This document shows, piece after piece, positions 1 through 7,144 of a stretch of 14,817 bases of DNA. This stretch comes from Bacillota bacterium (GTDB taxonomy: Bacteria > Bacillota > Clostridia > Acetivibrionales > DSM-1351). Both the position numbers and the translations under genes were made by a program. The notes beneath the pieces were generated by a model, which made no database searches, was not told where the DNA came from, and was given only the letters and a program-made list of their open reading frames with translations. How positions within the stretch are numbered: the stretch's first letter is position 1; each line of letters begins with the position of its first letter. Location: positions 1 through 14,817 of the forward strand of contig JAEZIU010000138.1 of NCBI GenBank assembly GCA_023436485.1. Reading direction: 5' to 3'.

Positions 1-116
1 GTACAAGGATCAGTTCCTTTACCTAAGACCTCTACCTCGCCCATGGTGTTAATTTTTCCAATTACTGTACTTACCTTGGAAGTACCTATGTCAATTCCTA
101 CAATGATATCAGACAC
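1..116 (-). CDS. ftsA: Cell division protein FtsA, N-terminal fragment (runs off the window edge)
   Basis: Only the first 38 or so codons are present. The protein begins VSDIIVGIDIGTSKVSTVIG, and the GIDIGTSKV stretch is the phosphate-1 nucleotide-binding motif of the actin/HSP70 fold as found in FtsA. FtsA tethers FtsZ filaments to the membrane at the division site. The GTG at 114-116 is chosen as start because AGGGGG at 125-130 lies about 8 bases upstream; a TTG one codon earlier is possible but sits too close to it. The gene follows sbp and ftsQ on the same strand, the usual Firmicutes division-cluster order, which supports the call over other actin-like ATPases. ftsZ would be expected beyond the edge. 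Confidence 0.85.
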   Translation of the reverse strand, partial: MSDIIVGIDIGTSKVSTVIGKINTMGEVEVLGKGTDPC

Positions 117-167
117 CAAACTGACCCCCTAAAAGTGTATCTTTAGTGCTTTACATGACATTCTATA

Positions 168-530
168 TTAAATATCCTCTTTTACTATATTATCTTTTTT
201 AATCATTTTATTCAATAGATATCTTCTAATTAAAGCAAAGTTTAAGAAAAGTCTGTTACCAAAGGCAAAAATGGCTGCAAAGTATATTTGTATTCCCAGT
301 TTGTCTCCAATATAAGCAAGACCTGCAGCAAGCAAAGCATTTCCAAAAAATCCGGACAGGAATATTCTCATCTCAAATTTTTTGTTTATTGATGCAACTA
401 TTCCGCCAAAGACAGAGTCTAATGCAGCAAGTATAGCTACAGCCACATATGTAAAATACTCTGATGGTATCGTTATTGGAATAAACATTCCTGCAATTAT
501 TCCCAGAATTAATCCTAAAATCGGTATCAT
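168..530 (-). CDS. sbp: Small basic membrane protein Sbp (DUF1290 family)
   Basis: A 120-residue, strongly hydrophobic protein with several membrane segments: residues 1-18 (MIPILGLILGIIAGMFIPI), about 24-48 and about 57-95. It ends in a basic tail (RRYLLNKMIKK). This pattern, and the place between divIB/ftsQ and ftsA, match the Sbp/DUF1290 family of the Bacillus and Clostridium division cluster. Its biochemical role is not established. The reading frame could begin four codons earlier, but that stretch contains the ribosome binding site GGAGGT (535-540), so the ATG at 528-530 is the better start. It lies 36 bases downstream of ftsQ and about 50 bases upstream of ftsA, so one transcript is likely. 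Confidence 0.85.
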   Translation of the reverse strand: MIPILGLILGIIAGMFIPITIPSEYFTYVAVAILAALDSVFGGIVASINKKFEMRIFLSGFFGNALLAAGLAYIGDKLGIQIYFAAIFAFGNRLFLNFALIRRYLLNKMIKKDNIVKEDI

Positions 531-566
531 ATTAACCTCCATGAGCCGCAGTAGTATGTATTTTAA

Positions 567-1406
567 TTATTCAACCGGAGCAAAGAACGGATGGGTTCCT
601 GTTGTGAAATCCAATGTTCCCTTTTGCTTGGCAGTAATATTATTAACAAATAACTGTCTGAAGAAACCTATTTTGTAATCCAGATCATCCATATCACCAA
701 ACTTTACGGTAACCCTATTTTCAAATACAGCGGTTACCGTGCCGGGGTCTGACATATTAACTGCTGTCAGCTTTCCGTATAGTTTCAGTTTAGAATCCTT
801 ATCATTCTTTGAAAGTGCATTACAAAAACTCATTAAGTCATTCAGTGTATCTTTATTTTTAAATTTTACATCTTGTCCCAATTTAAAGCTATCCAACGAA
901 TTACCTATTATTTTAAAATATCTCTTTTTTTCATTCTTATTTGTAAGAACCTCCAGTGCATACCCCTGTTTATCAATCAACAGGCTTGTCCCTTTATTGT
1001 CAAGTATACAAAAAGGTGTTCTCTCCGTTACCTTTATTTTTATGGACTTTGGTAGGGAAGGTCTTATACTGATGGAGCTTATGTAAGGCATAGACAAAGA
1101 AACTACTCTTTCCTTGTCTCCAAACTTGAGAGTTAATAGATTCTTTGGTTTCTCTCCAAGCATTTTGAACACATTCTGACCTGTAACAAGCCCTGAACGC
1201 AGAATTATTTCATTGGCCTGGTATTTTTTATTCCCGGTAACCTTTATGTTATCTACTATAAAAAGTGAAGATCGGGCAAATAAAACAACTGCCGTCACAA
1301 TCAAAATAAATGCAAATAACTTTTTCAGCCTTCTTACTTTAAATCTGTATTTTTTTTTCTTTTTATCTTTTGTAGTTTTTATATTTTTCTTTTGACTATT
1401 ATTCAT
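567..1406 (-). CDS. ftsQ: Cell division protein FtsQ/DivIB
   Basis: A 279-residue bitopic membrane protein of the FtsQ/DivIB family, part of the FtsQ-FtsL-FtsB divisome subcomplex. Residues 1-29 are a very basic cytoplasmic tail (KKKKKYRFKVRRLKK). A single membrane segment follows at about 30-48 (LFAFILIVTAVVLFA). An extracytoplasmic POTRA-type domain starts at about residue 50 (VDNIKVTGNKKYQANEIILR), followed by the beta domain with the family-like phrase SLPKSIKIKVTERTPFCIL. Length is normal for clostridial members. The ATG lies 5 bases after the murA stop codon, and AAGGG in the murA tail probably serves as ribosome binding site, which implies coupling to murA translation. Because murA is split here, transcription probably depends on the promoter at 2365-2393. 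Confidence 0.9.
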   Translation of the reverse strand: MNNSQKKNIKTTKDKKKKKYRFKVRRLKKLFAFILIVTAVVLFARSSLFIVDNIKVTGNKKYQANEIILRSGLVTGQNVFKMLGEKPKNLLTLKFGDKERVVSLSMPYISSISIRPSLPKSIKIKVTERTPFCILDNKGTSLLIDKQGYALEVLTNKNEKKRYFKIIGNSLDSFKLGQDVKFKNKDTLNDLMSFCNALSKNDKDSKLKLYGKLTAVNMSDPGTVTAVFENRVTVKFGDMDDLDYKIGFFRQLFVNNITAKQKGTLDFTTGTHPFFAPVE

Positions 1407-1411
1407 TCTTT

Positions 1412-2329
1412 TTATACCCTTATAATTTTAGCACCTAAAGCTGACAGTTTATCTTCAATTTTGTAGTACCCTCTGTCAATATGCTCAAGTCCTGTAACTA
1501 TAGTTTCTCCTTTTGCTGCTAATCCGGCAAGAATCAAAGCCGCACCTCCGCGTAAATCCCTTGCTACAACCTGTGCACCGTTAAGGCCATCAACACCTTT
1601 TATCACAGCCACACGACCGTCAATCCTGATGTTTGCACCCATCTTTATGAGTTCGTCAACGTGTTTGTATCTGCTTTCAAATATTGTCTCAATCATAATG
1701 CTGGTACCTTTACACATTGAAAGCAATGTCATAAGCTGTGCCTGCATATCAGTCGGGAACCCCGGATAAGGCAATGTTCGTACTACTTCAATTGCATCTA
1801 ACCTTGTTCCGGCACTCACCTGGATGTCATTCCTTTTTATGGAGATCTGACAGCCTATGTCCCTTAACACCGCTGCAATTGATATGATGTGTTCCGGTAT
1901 AATGTTTTTTATTGTTACATTGCCGCCTGTAATAGCAGCTGCAACCATATATGTACCGGTAATTATTCTGTCTGGTATTACAGTATGCTCAACATTGTTG
2001 GGTTTTTTCTCAAGACCTTTAATTCTTATTACACTTGATCCAGCTCCGGTTACCCTCGCTCCTATTTTTTGAAGGAAGTTCTGCAAATCTATAATCTCAG
2101 GCTCTTTTGCTGCGTTTCTTATAACAGTGTCTCCCTGTGCATAAACAGCAGCTATCATGGTATTTTCCGTTGCACCTACACTCGGATAATCAAGGTAAAT
2201 ATCGCATCCCTTCAGTCCTTCTGCCTCGCATAATATGTAACCGCCGCTATTATCATCTATTTTTGCACCAAGGCTTCTTAATGCTTTCAAATGTAAATCA
2301 ATAGGTCTTGGGCCTAATTCACAACCACC
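1412..2329 (-). pseudogene. murA: C-terminal two thirds of split murA (UDP-GlcNAc 1-carboxyvinyltransferase)
   Basis: MurA transfers enolpyruvate from PEP to UDP-GlcNAc, the first committed step of peptidoglycan synthesis. This fragment starts in the catalytic loop at GGCELGPRPIDLHLK, so it holds the active-site Cys and the following Arg (E. coli Cys115 and Arg120), and runs to the normal C-terminus. Conserved PEIIDLQNFL, PGFPTDMQAQ (Asp305 region), DLRGGAALILAGL and HIDRGYYKIEDKL (Arg397 region) are all present and undamaged. There is no sensible start: the frame is open upstream only to a TAA at 2360-2362, and the first possible initiator is a TTG at 2288-2290 inside DLHL, with no ribosome binding site. 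The missing N-terminus is at 12853-13195. Joined at GGTG, the two give 419 codons including the stop. The lack of decay argues for a recent or reversible break. Confidence 0.9.
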
Positions 2330-2343
2330 TGATTGTGTTACTC
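2320..2343 (-). other. Right junction (attR-like) of the segment inside murA
   Basis: Read on the minus strand, segment DNA ending AGTAACACAATCA is followed by GGTG (2326-2329) and then murA sequence GTTGTGAATTA. The arm TGTGTTACT (plus strand, 2334-2342) is the exact inverted copy of AGTAACACA at 12842-12850 in the other junction. GGTG occurs at both junctions at the murA/segment boundary. The boundary is placed from the point where MurA homology begins; the recombination-site reading is inference. Confidence 0.5.
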
Positions 2344-2364
2344 TGCTGGCATTGTGCTTTTATA

Positions 2365-2393
2365 ATTATACCATAATGTAATATTACCAACAA
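2365..2393 (-). promoter_or_regulatory. Sigma-A-type promoter directed into murA'-ftsQ-sbp-ftsA
   Basis: On the minus strand, -35 TTGTTG (2388-2393) and -10 TATAAT (2365-2370) are separated by exactly 17 bases. Transcription would begin near 2358, about 30 bases inside the segment edge, and run into the C-terminal murA fragment and the division genes. No ribosome binding site suitable for the murA fragment follows, so ftsQ is the first properly translatable gene. Confidence 0.6.
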
Positions 2394-2431
2394 TGCGATA
2401 TAAAACATAAGAAAATTGTTAAAAATCATGA

Positions 2432-2440
2432 TATAATGTT
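2432..2440 (+). promoter_or_regulatory. Extended -10 promoter of murT-gatD
   Basis: TGATATAAT (TG-n-TATAAT) is an extended -10 element about 50 bases before murT. No good -35 hexamer lies at the right distance. The ribosome binding site TAGGAG is about 7 bases before the murT ATG. Confidence 0.45.
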
Positions 2441-2488
2441 TACTAAAAGTTATTTAATTTTTGGTCTTAAAACTACTTAGGAGAATAT

Positions 2489-3892
2489 ATGAACTTCAGA
2501 AAAATACTGACAATAATAATATCAAAATTAACCATAAGAATACTCAGAATACTGAAAAAAGGCGGTACAACCTTGCCCGGTAAGGTTGCGTTCAAACTGT
2601 ATCCTGATATTCTAAAATCAATAGCAAAAGACTTTGAAATAATCATGGTTACGGGAACTAACGGTAAAACAACAACTTCAAGAATTATTGAAGAGATTCT
2701 AAAAAACAATAATGTTGATTACATAACCAACAAATCAGGTGCAAATTTATTAAGCGGTATAACTACAACTTTTATACAGGCGGTTTCTCCTTTGGGAAAT
2801 CCCAAACACAAGACAGCACTTATTGAAAGTGATGAAGCAGCGTTTAATCAGGTTACAAAGCATCTCCAACCCAAATCTGTAGTAGTTACCAACTTTTTCA
2901 GAGATCAGTTGGACAGATACGGAGAACTCTATTCTACACTGAATGCTGTTAAATCAGGTTTGGACAGGCTGGATGAAAAAACCGCCCTTATACTTAACGC
3001 TGACGACTCAATGTGTGCATCACTTGGGCATGAAACCAAGAAGCCGGTATTTTACTATGGTTTTGGGGAAGCTGCCAGTCAACAGAACTCTGAAAATATT
3101 AATACTGATGCCATGTTCTGTATTTTTTGCAAAGGAAAATACCAGTATAAAAGCCATGTGTACGGCCATTTGGGCGGGTTCTATTGCCCGGAATGTGGAT
3201 ATTCAAGACCTGAGGCCGACCTTGAATGTATTGGTATCGAAGAAGCCGGAAGCAGCTATACAACTATCAAGTGGAAATGTTCAAAGGCGTTAGGCACTGA
3301 CGAGGCTGAACATACAACCCGGATTAATCTTCCCGGCCTCTATAATGTATATAATGCAATGGCTGCAGCAGCCTGTGGTTTTTCGCTTGCTTATAGTCCC
3401 CAAACGGTGCAAAAATCCTTGGAATCCTTTGAGTGTGGATTCGGGAGGATGGAAACCATTAATGTTGGTGACAAAACCATTAAGTTGATTCTAGTAAAAA
3501 ATCCTACAGGCTTCAATCAGGTACTTAACTTCCTGACACTTGACAGCCAGCCCCTGAATATAGCCTTCCTTATCAATGACAAGTTGGCTGACGGAACAGA
3601 CATTTCGTGGCTTTGGGATGTTGATTTTGAACATTTGAATACTGTGGAGGACAGAATCGTCAATCTTATAACCTCAGGTATAAGGGGTGAAGATATGGCT
3701 GTACGTCTTAAATACAGCGGCCTCGATACAAGAAAAATTAGAATTATTAAAGACTTTCAGAGGCTTATAGATGAGGGATTAAAGGCCGTGCCAGCAGGAG
3801 GATGTTTTTATATTCTCCCTACTTACACAGCTATGCTGGATATCAGAAGTATTCTAAAGAAAAAGTTTAACTTAAAGGAGTTTTGGAAATAG
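2489..3892 (+). CDS. murT: Lipid II isoglutaminyl synthase (glutamine-hydrolysing) subunit MurT
   Basis: A 467-residue Mur ligase-like protein. With GatD it converts the alpha-carboxyl of D-Glu in the lipid II stem peptide to the amide (D-isoglutamine), using ATP and glutamine. Seen in order: a hydrophobic, basic N-terminus (about 1-25), the P-loop GTNGKTT (56-62), the Mur ligase core with IESDEA and NFFRDQLDRYGE (about 112-147), a four-cysteine zinc ribbon (Cys211, 214, 233, 236) diagnostic of MurT, a second ligase block LPGLYNVYNA (281-290), and a C-terminal DUF1727 domain with NDKLADGTDISWLWD (363-377), which carries the conserved Asp region thought to complete the amidotransferase active site. 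Length is typical. The gene is followed at once by gatD, the invariant partner. Confidence 0.95.
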   Translation: MNFRKILTIIISKLTIRILRILKKGGTTLPGKVAFKLYPDILKSIAKDFEIIMVTGTNGKTTTSRIIEEILKNNNVDYITNKSGANLLSGITTTFIQAVSPLGNPKHKTALIESDEAAFNQVTKHLQPKSVVVTNFFRDQLDRYGELYSTLNAVKSGLDRLDEKTALILNADDSMCASLGHETKKPVFYYGFGEAASQQNSENINTDAMFCIFCKGKYQYKSHVYGHLGGFYCPECGYSRPEADLECIGIEEAGSSYTTIKWKCSKALGTDEAEHTTRINLPGLYNVYNAMAAAACGFSLAYSPQTVQKSLESFECGFGRMETINVGDKTIKLILVKNPTGFNQVLNFLTLDSQPLNIAFLINDKLADGTDISWLWDVDFEHLNTVEDRIVNLITSGIRGEDMAVRLKYSGLDTRKIRIIKDFQRLIDEGLKAVPAGGCFYILPTYTAMLDIRSILKKKFNLKEFWK

Positions 3893-3894
3893 AT

Positions 3895-4641
3895 ATGTAT
3901 CAATTAAAAATTTGTCATTTATACCCTGACCTCTTAAATACTTATGGAGACATGGGAAACATACTGGCGTTACAAAGACGTGCTCAGTGGCGTGGATTTG
4001 ATGTATCAGTAACCAATGTAACAATAGGGGATAGTTTTGATTCAGAAGAGTATGATATTGTTTTTCTCGGAGGCGGTCAGGACTATGAGCAGGAAATTAT
4101 CCAAAACGATGTATTGACCCAGAAGGGAGTCGAGATTAAAAACGCCGTAGAAGGAAATAAGGTATTCCTATGTATCTGCGGAGGATATCAACTCATGGGA
4201 AAATACTATAAGACCTGGGACGGAAAAGAGCTTGAATACTTGGGTGCACTTGATTTATGGACAATCGGCGGCAAGGAAAGAATGATAGGAAATATTGTAT
4301 TTGAGAGCGAGCATATTTCAGATAACGGTTCTCCTCTCAAAATCGTAGGGTTCGAGAATCATTCAGGGCGTACCTACCTGGGTGATAGCGTTCGTCCTCT
4401 GGGTAAAGTTCTTTCAGGCAATGGCAACAACGGAACGGATGGGTTTGAAGGTGCGGTTTATAAAAATGTTTATTGCTCCTACTCCCACGGGAGCCTCCTA
4501 CCTAAAAACCCACTTTTGGCAGATCACCTGATATCAATAGCTTTGAAACAAAAGTACAATGATTTTGAGAATATCTCTCCATTGGAAGATACCTTTGAAA
4601 ATGCAGCGAGAGTTACCATGATCCAAAGAATATTGAAATAG
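3895..4641 (+). CDS. gatD: Lipid II isoglutaminyl synthase glutaminase subunit GatD
   Basis: A 248-residue class I glutamine amidotransferase (GATase_3, CobQ/CobB-like) that hydrolyses glutamine and passes ammonia to MurT. The start KICHLYPDLLNTYGDMGNI is the family's typical N-terminus. The nucleophile is Cys95 in CICGGYQ and the catalytic His is His198 in YSHGSLL; GFENHSGRT (152-160) is also characteristic. The ATG at 3895-3897 is 2 bases after the murT stop, pointing to translational coupling. A TTG at 3883 in the same frame is possible, but the AAGGAG at 3875-3880 would then be only 2 bases away. No terminator is evident before the next promoter. Confidence 0.95.
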   Translation: MYQLKICHLYPDLLNTYGDMGNILALQRRAQWRGFDVSVTNVTIGDSFDSEEYDIVFLGGGQDYEQEIIQNDVLTQKGVEIKNAVEGNKVFLCICGGYQLMGKYYKTWDGKELEYLGALDLWTIGGKERMIGNIVFESEHISDNGSPLKIVGFENHSGRTYLGDSVRPLGKVLSGNGNNGTDGFEGAVYKNVYCSYSHGSLLPKNPLLADHLISIALKQKYNDFENISPLEDTFENAARVTMIQRILK

Positions 4642-4661
4642 TTATAACTATCAAAAAACAT

Positions 4662-4695
4662 TTGACTTTTGAATATAGTGCATGTTACTATATTC
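4662..4695 (+). promoter_or_regulatory. Promoter of the T-box/DAHP synthase unit with an overlapping inverted repeat
   Basis: TTGACT (4662-4667) is a good -35 box. TACTAT (4686-4691) lies 18 bases downstream as a possible -10. A perfect 8-bp inverted repeat, GAATATAG (4671-4678) and CTATATTC (4688-4695) with a 9-base spacer, covers the spacer and the -10, so a repressor could bind there. Operator function is inference. Confidence 0.5.
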
Positions 4696-4699
4696 GTAA

Positions 4700-4989
4700 T
4701 ACAATATTTGTAAGTAAATGTGATGAATGGGAAAAGTAAATCGTATGATTCTTTAAAGCGAGCAATGGTTTGGTGAAAGCATTGCAGGATAGTATTTTTG
4801 AAGTTCTCCCATGAACAGTTGGCTGAACCTTTTATGTAGGTCAAACCGGGTCTTTCCCGTTACAGAAAGAAGTGTATCGGAAGTTTTGTTTATTTCCCGT
4901 ACATGATTGAGTGGGTTTTTACCAATTTGGGTGGTATCGCGTAGGCTATAAGTCTTCGTCCCTTGTATATAGGGATGAGGGCTTTTTTG
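4700..4989 (+). ncRNA. T-box leader (tRNA-sensing riboswitch) of DAHP synthase
   Basis: The T-box core TGGGTGGTATCGCG (4928-4941) closely matches the conserved sequence that pairs with the uncharged tRNA 3' end. Upstream is Stem I: its base pairs ATGGGA (about 4727-4732) with TCCCAT (4807-4812), with the AGTA specifier-loop motif following the 5' strand and an apical hairpin CAATG/CATTG near 4763-4784. A rho-independent terminator follows (4951-4988). By family knowledge, uncharged cognate tRNA stabilises the antiterminator and lets transcription reach the gene. The specifier on the 3' side of Stem I is probably TTC (Phe) at 4804-4806. GAA (Glu) at 4800-4802 fits the spacing too, but fits the pathway less well. 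No TGG or TAC codon is seen in that position. Confidence 0.9.
4951..4988 (+). terminator. Rho-independent terminator of the T-box leader
   Basis: AGTCTTCGTCCCT (4951-4963) and AGGGATGAGGGCT (4971-4983) pair over 13 positions, with some G-U pairs, around a 7-base loop. Six T residues follow (4983-4988). It lies directly after the T-box core, as expected for the regulated terminator. Confidence 0.9.
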
Positions 4990-5066
4990 TTTTAATAAAC
5001 CCTAAATGCTAACTAGTTTACTTGAGACATTTGTATTACAAAAATTATTTCAGGAGGGTTAAATTT

Positions 5067-6080
5067 ATGATTATTGTCATGAAACAAAGTGCAACGGTAA
5101 AGGACATTGAAAACGTTGAAAACCGGCTGTTGGAACTGGGTTTTAAAACCCACCCTATTCACGGAGATATCAAAACAGTAATTGGAGCAATCGGAGATAA
5201 AAGGCTTCTTAATGTTCACGCTGTTTCGCAAATGCAAGGTGTTGAAACTCTCGTCCCTATTATGAAACCTTATAAACTTGCAAGCAATGAACTTCAGCAT
5301 ACACCTACAGTTATAGATGTGGGTGGTGTAAAAATAGGCGGTGAAGAGATTGTTGTAATGGCCGGGCCGTGTGCTATTGAAAATGAAAAGGATTTTGTTG
5401 ATACTGCAATCAGTGTAAAGGAAAGCGGAGCTAAAATCCTAAGGGGTGGTGCTTTCAAGCCACGAAGTTCTCCTTACGCCTTTCAAGGACTTGAGGAAGA
5501 TGGTCTTAAAATAATGGTTGCAGGACGTGAAGCAACAGGCCTTAAACTGGTTACCGAAGTTGTGGATACCAGGGATGTAGAACTTGTGAATAAATATACA
5601 GATATATTTCAAATAGGTGCTCGGAACATGCAGAATTTCAGGTTGTTAAGTGAAGTTGGCATGACCCGCAAGCCTGTTCTTCTAAAGAGAGGTTTGTCGG
5701 CCACTATTGAGGAATGGCTTATGGCTGCGGAATATATAATAGCTGAGGGAAATCATGAAGTTATTCTTTGCGAAAGAGGTATACGTACTTTTGAAACAAT
5801 AACAAGAAATACCCTTGATTTAAGTGCAATCCCTGCTATTAAAGATGTTTCACATCTTCCGGTTGTTGTTGACCCCAGCCATGCCACCGGTAATTGGAAG
5901 TATGTCCCTGCACTTGCAAAGGGAGCAATAGCTACCGGCGCAGACGGTCTTATAATTGAGGTTCATCCCAATCCACCATGCGCATTGTGCGATGGTCCCC
6001 AATCACTAAGGCCAGAGAGATTCAAAAGCCTTATGGATGAATTGAGATTAGTAGCTCAAGCAGTACAAAGAACCCTTTAA
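5067..6080 (+). CDS. aroF: 3-deoxy-7-phosphoheptulonate synthase, type I-beta (DAHP synthase)
   Basis: A 337-residue enzyme condensing phosphoenolpyruvate with erythrose 4-phosphate, the entry to the shikimate pathway and aromatic amino acids. Residues 1-70 form the ferredoxin-like N-terminal regulatory domain seen in the Thermotoga maritima enzyme, and the barrel follows. Metal ligands are recognisable at the same numbers as in T. maritima: Cys102 (MAGPCAIE), His272 (DPSHATG), Glu298 (IIEVHPNP) and Asp309 (ALCDGPQS). The PEP/E4P motif GGAFKPRSSPYAFQGL is at about 127-142. The ATG at 5067 has AGGAGGG (5052-5058) 8 bases upstream; an earlier in-frame ATG at 5022 has no such site and lies close after the leader terminator. 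The gene is governed by the T-box leader and followed by a terminator. The symbol aroF follows Firmicutes habit; other genomes use aroA or aroG. Confidence 0.95.
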   Translation: MIIVMKQSATVKDIENVENRLLELGFKTHPIHGDIKTVIGAIGDKRLLNVHAVSQMQGVETLVPIMKPYKLASNELQHTPTVIDVGGVKIGGEEIVVMAGPCAIENEKDFVDTAISVKESGAKILRGGAFKPRSSPYAFQGLEEDGLKIMVAGREATGLKLVTEVVDTRDVELVNKYTDIFQIGARNMQNFRLLSEVGMTRKPVLLKRGLSATIEEWLMAAEYIIAEGNHEVILCERGIRTFETITRNTLDLSAIPAIKDVSHLPVVVDPSHATGNWKYVPALAKGAIATGADGLIIEVHPNPPCALCDGPQSLRPERFKSLMDELRLVAQAVQRTL

Positions 6081-6086
6081 TCCATA

Positions 6087-6131
6087 CAAAAAAAGGATAG
6101 CTTCTGTTTGACTCAGAGCTTTCCTTTTTTA
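6087..6131. terminator. Bidirectional rho-independent terminator
   Basis: AAAAAGGATAGCTTCTG and CAGAGCTTTCCTTTTT pair almost fully around a short loop. There is a T-run after the stem on the plus strand and an A-run before it, which becomes a T-run on the minus strand. It sits between the convergent DAHP synthase gene and the minus-strand gene ending at 6155, so it probably terminates both. Confidence 0.85.
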
Positions 6132-6154
6132 TTTGTTATAGTTTTTATTGTTGT

Positions 6155-6502
6155 TTATACTATGTATTCCAAGTCGATAGGTTTATATATAATACCGTCA
6201 TCGTCTTTCAAAATAACCTGCATACATTCAACGCCACCGTAATTGAGTTTATCTAATTCATTGAGTTTCAGATACACTAGAGTATTTTCGAATATTTTTA
6301 TGTTTATTCTATCAAATATCTCCTTTTGCAAAATATCAACTATAGTTTTGATGTTATCAACTGCCGAATGCACTGATTTTGATTCTATGATAACCGGTAT
6401 CCTGGAATTTGTAGGACTCAACAGCTTTACATGAAGTATTCCGGGATCAATAACATTTTGTGTAGGATATAGCAAATCTCTCTCAAATAGAAGTGAATGC
6501 AT
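6155..6502 (-). CDS. Hypothetical protein, 115 residues
   Basis: I do not recognise this protein. It has no membrane segment or signal peptide, a mixed alpha/beta-looking composition and an acidic C-terminal part (LKDDDGIIYKPIDLEYIV). The middle, KTIVDILQKEIFDRINIKIFENTLVYLKLNE, could be a helix followed by strands. AGGAGG lies 11 bases before the ATG, a little far but the best site nearby. The gene is 57 bases after the lytic transglycosylase on the same strand and is the last before the terminator at 6087-6131, so it probably belongs to the sigma factor-polA-coaE transcript. Codon usage resembles the neighbours, supporting a real gene. No function is assigned. Confidence 0.65.
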   Translation of the reverse strand: MHSLLFERDLLYPTQNVIDPGILHVKLLSPTNSRIPVIIESKSVHSAVDNIKTIVDILQKEIFDRINIKIFENTLVYLKLNELDKLNYGGVECMQVILKDDDGIIYKPIDLEYIV

Positions 6503-6559
6503 AACTCTTTCAACCTCCTAATCAGATAGTACATTTTTCCTTACACTATAAAAATATCA

Positions 6560-7144
6560 CTATTTGTCATCATCGTAAAGCTTTTTATACATTTTATAGT
6601 ATTTTTGTATTCTTGAAACATAATTCTCTGTTTCTTGAAATGGTATAATTCTCAGGTTCTTTCCATCATTACTTTTTTCAGGATCTTTCAGCCATTTAGA
6701 CACATTACCGCTACCTGCGTTGTAAGCAGCCAGTGCTACCACAGTATCATTGTCAAATTGCTTTAACAGATTTGACAGATACCAGCAGCCAATTTTTATA
6801 TTGGTTTCAGGTTCAAGGAGCATGCTCTTTTCAAACTCATTAATACCTGCTTTTTTAGCAGCCCATTCCCCTGTACTGTCCATTATCTGCATAAGGCCCT
6901 TGGCTTCTCTTGGAGAAACAGCCTGGGAATTAAAACCGCTTTCCGCTTTTATAACTGCATAAACCATATAGTTATCAAGCTTATACTGCCGGGCATACTT
7001 CTCAACATACTCCGTGTATTCCAAAGGATATAAATATTCTAAAACATACCTTGAAGCAAATGTCCCAACTGCTGCTATTATAACCAGTGTAATTAACACA
7101 CCTATAATTTTTATACCGCTTTTTTTCTTTTTCCTCAAAGACAT
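6560..7144 (-). CDS. Membrane-anchored lytic transglycosylase (SLT domain)
   Basis: A 194-residue protein with a basic N-terminus (SLRKKKKSG), one membrane segment at about 11-30 (IKIIGVLITLVIIAAVGTFA) and an extracytoplasmic soluble lytic transglycosylase domain. The catalytic Glu is Glu68 in YAVIKAESGFN. The family motifs GLMQIM (83-88), NIKIGCWYLSNLL (115-127) and AALAAYNAG-like VALAAYNAG (136-144) follow. Such enzymes cleave the MurNAc-GlcNAc bond of peptidoglycan with formation of a 1,6-anhydro end. The ATG overlaps the coaE stop by one base (TGATG), so translation is probably coupled; a GTG one codon earlier is also possible. The arrangement coaE followed by an slt gene recurs in clostridia as far as I know. 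The exact physiological role is not evident. Confidence 0.9.
   Translation of the reverse strand: MSLRKKKKSGIKIIGVLITLVIIAAVGTFASRYVLEYLYPLEYTEYVEKYARQYKLDNYMVYAVIKAESGFNSQAVSPREAKGLMQIMDSTGEWAAKKAGINEFEKSMLLEPETNIKIGCWYLSNLLKQFDNDTVVALAAYNAGSGNVSKWLKDPEKSNDGKNLRIIPFQETENYVSRIQKYYKMYKKLYDDDK

Noticed and set aside
382..678. 98-codon plus-strand open frame opposite sbp and ftsQ
   Set aside because: Antisense shadow of two well-supported genes with no independent signals.
4524..4844. 106-codon minus-strand open frame across the T-box leader
   Set aside because: It lies opposite the gatD end and a structured RNA leader, and its translation has no protein-like character.
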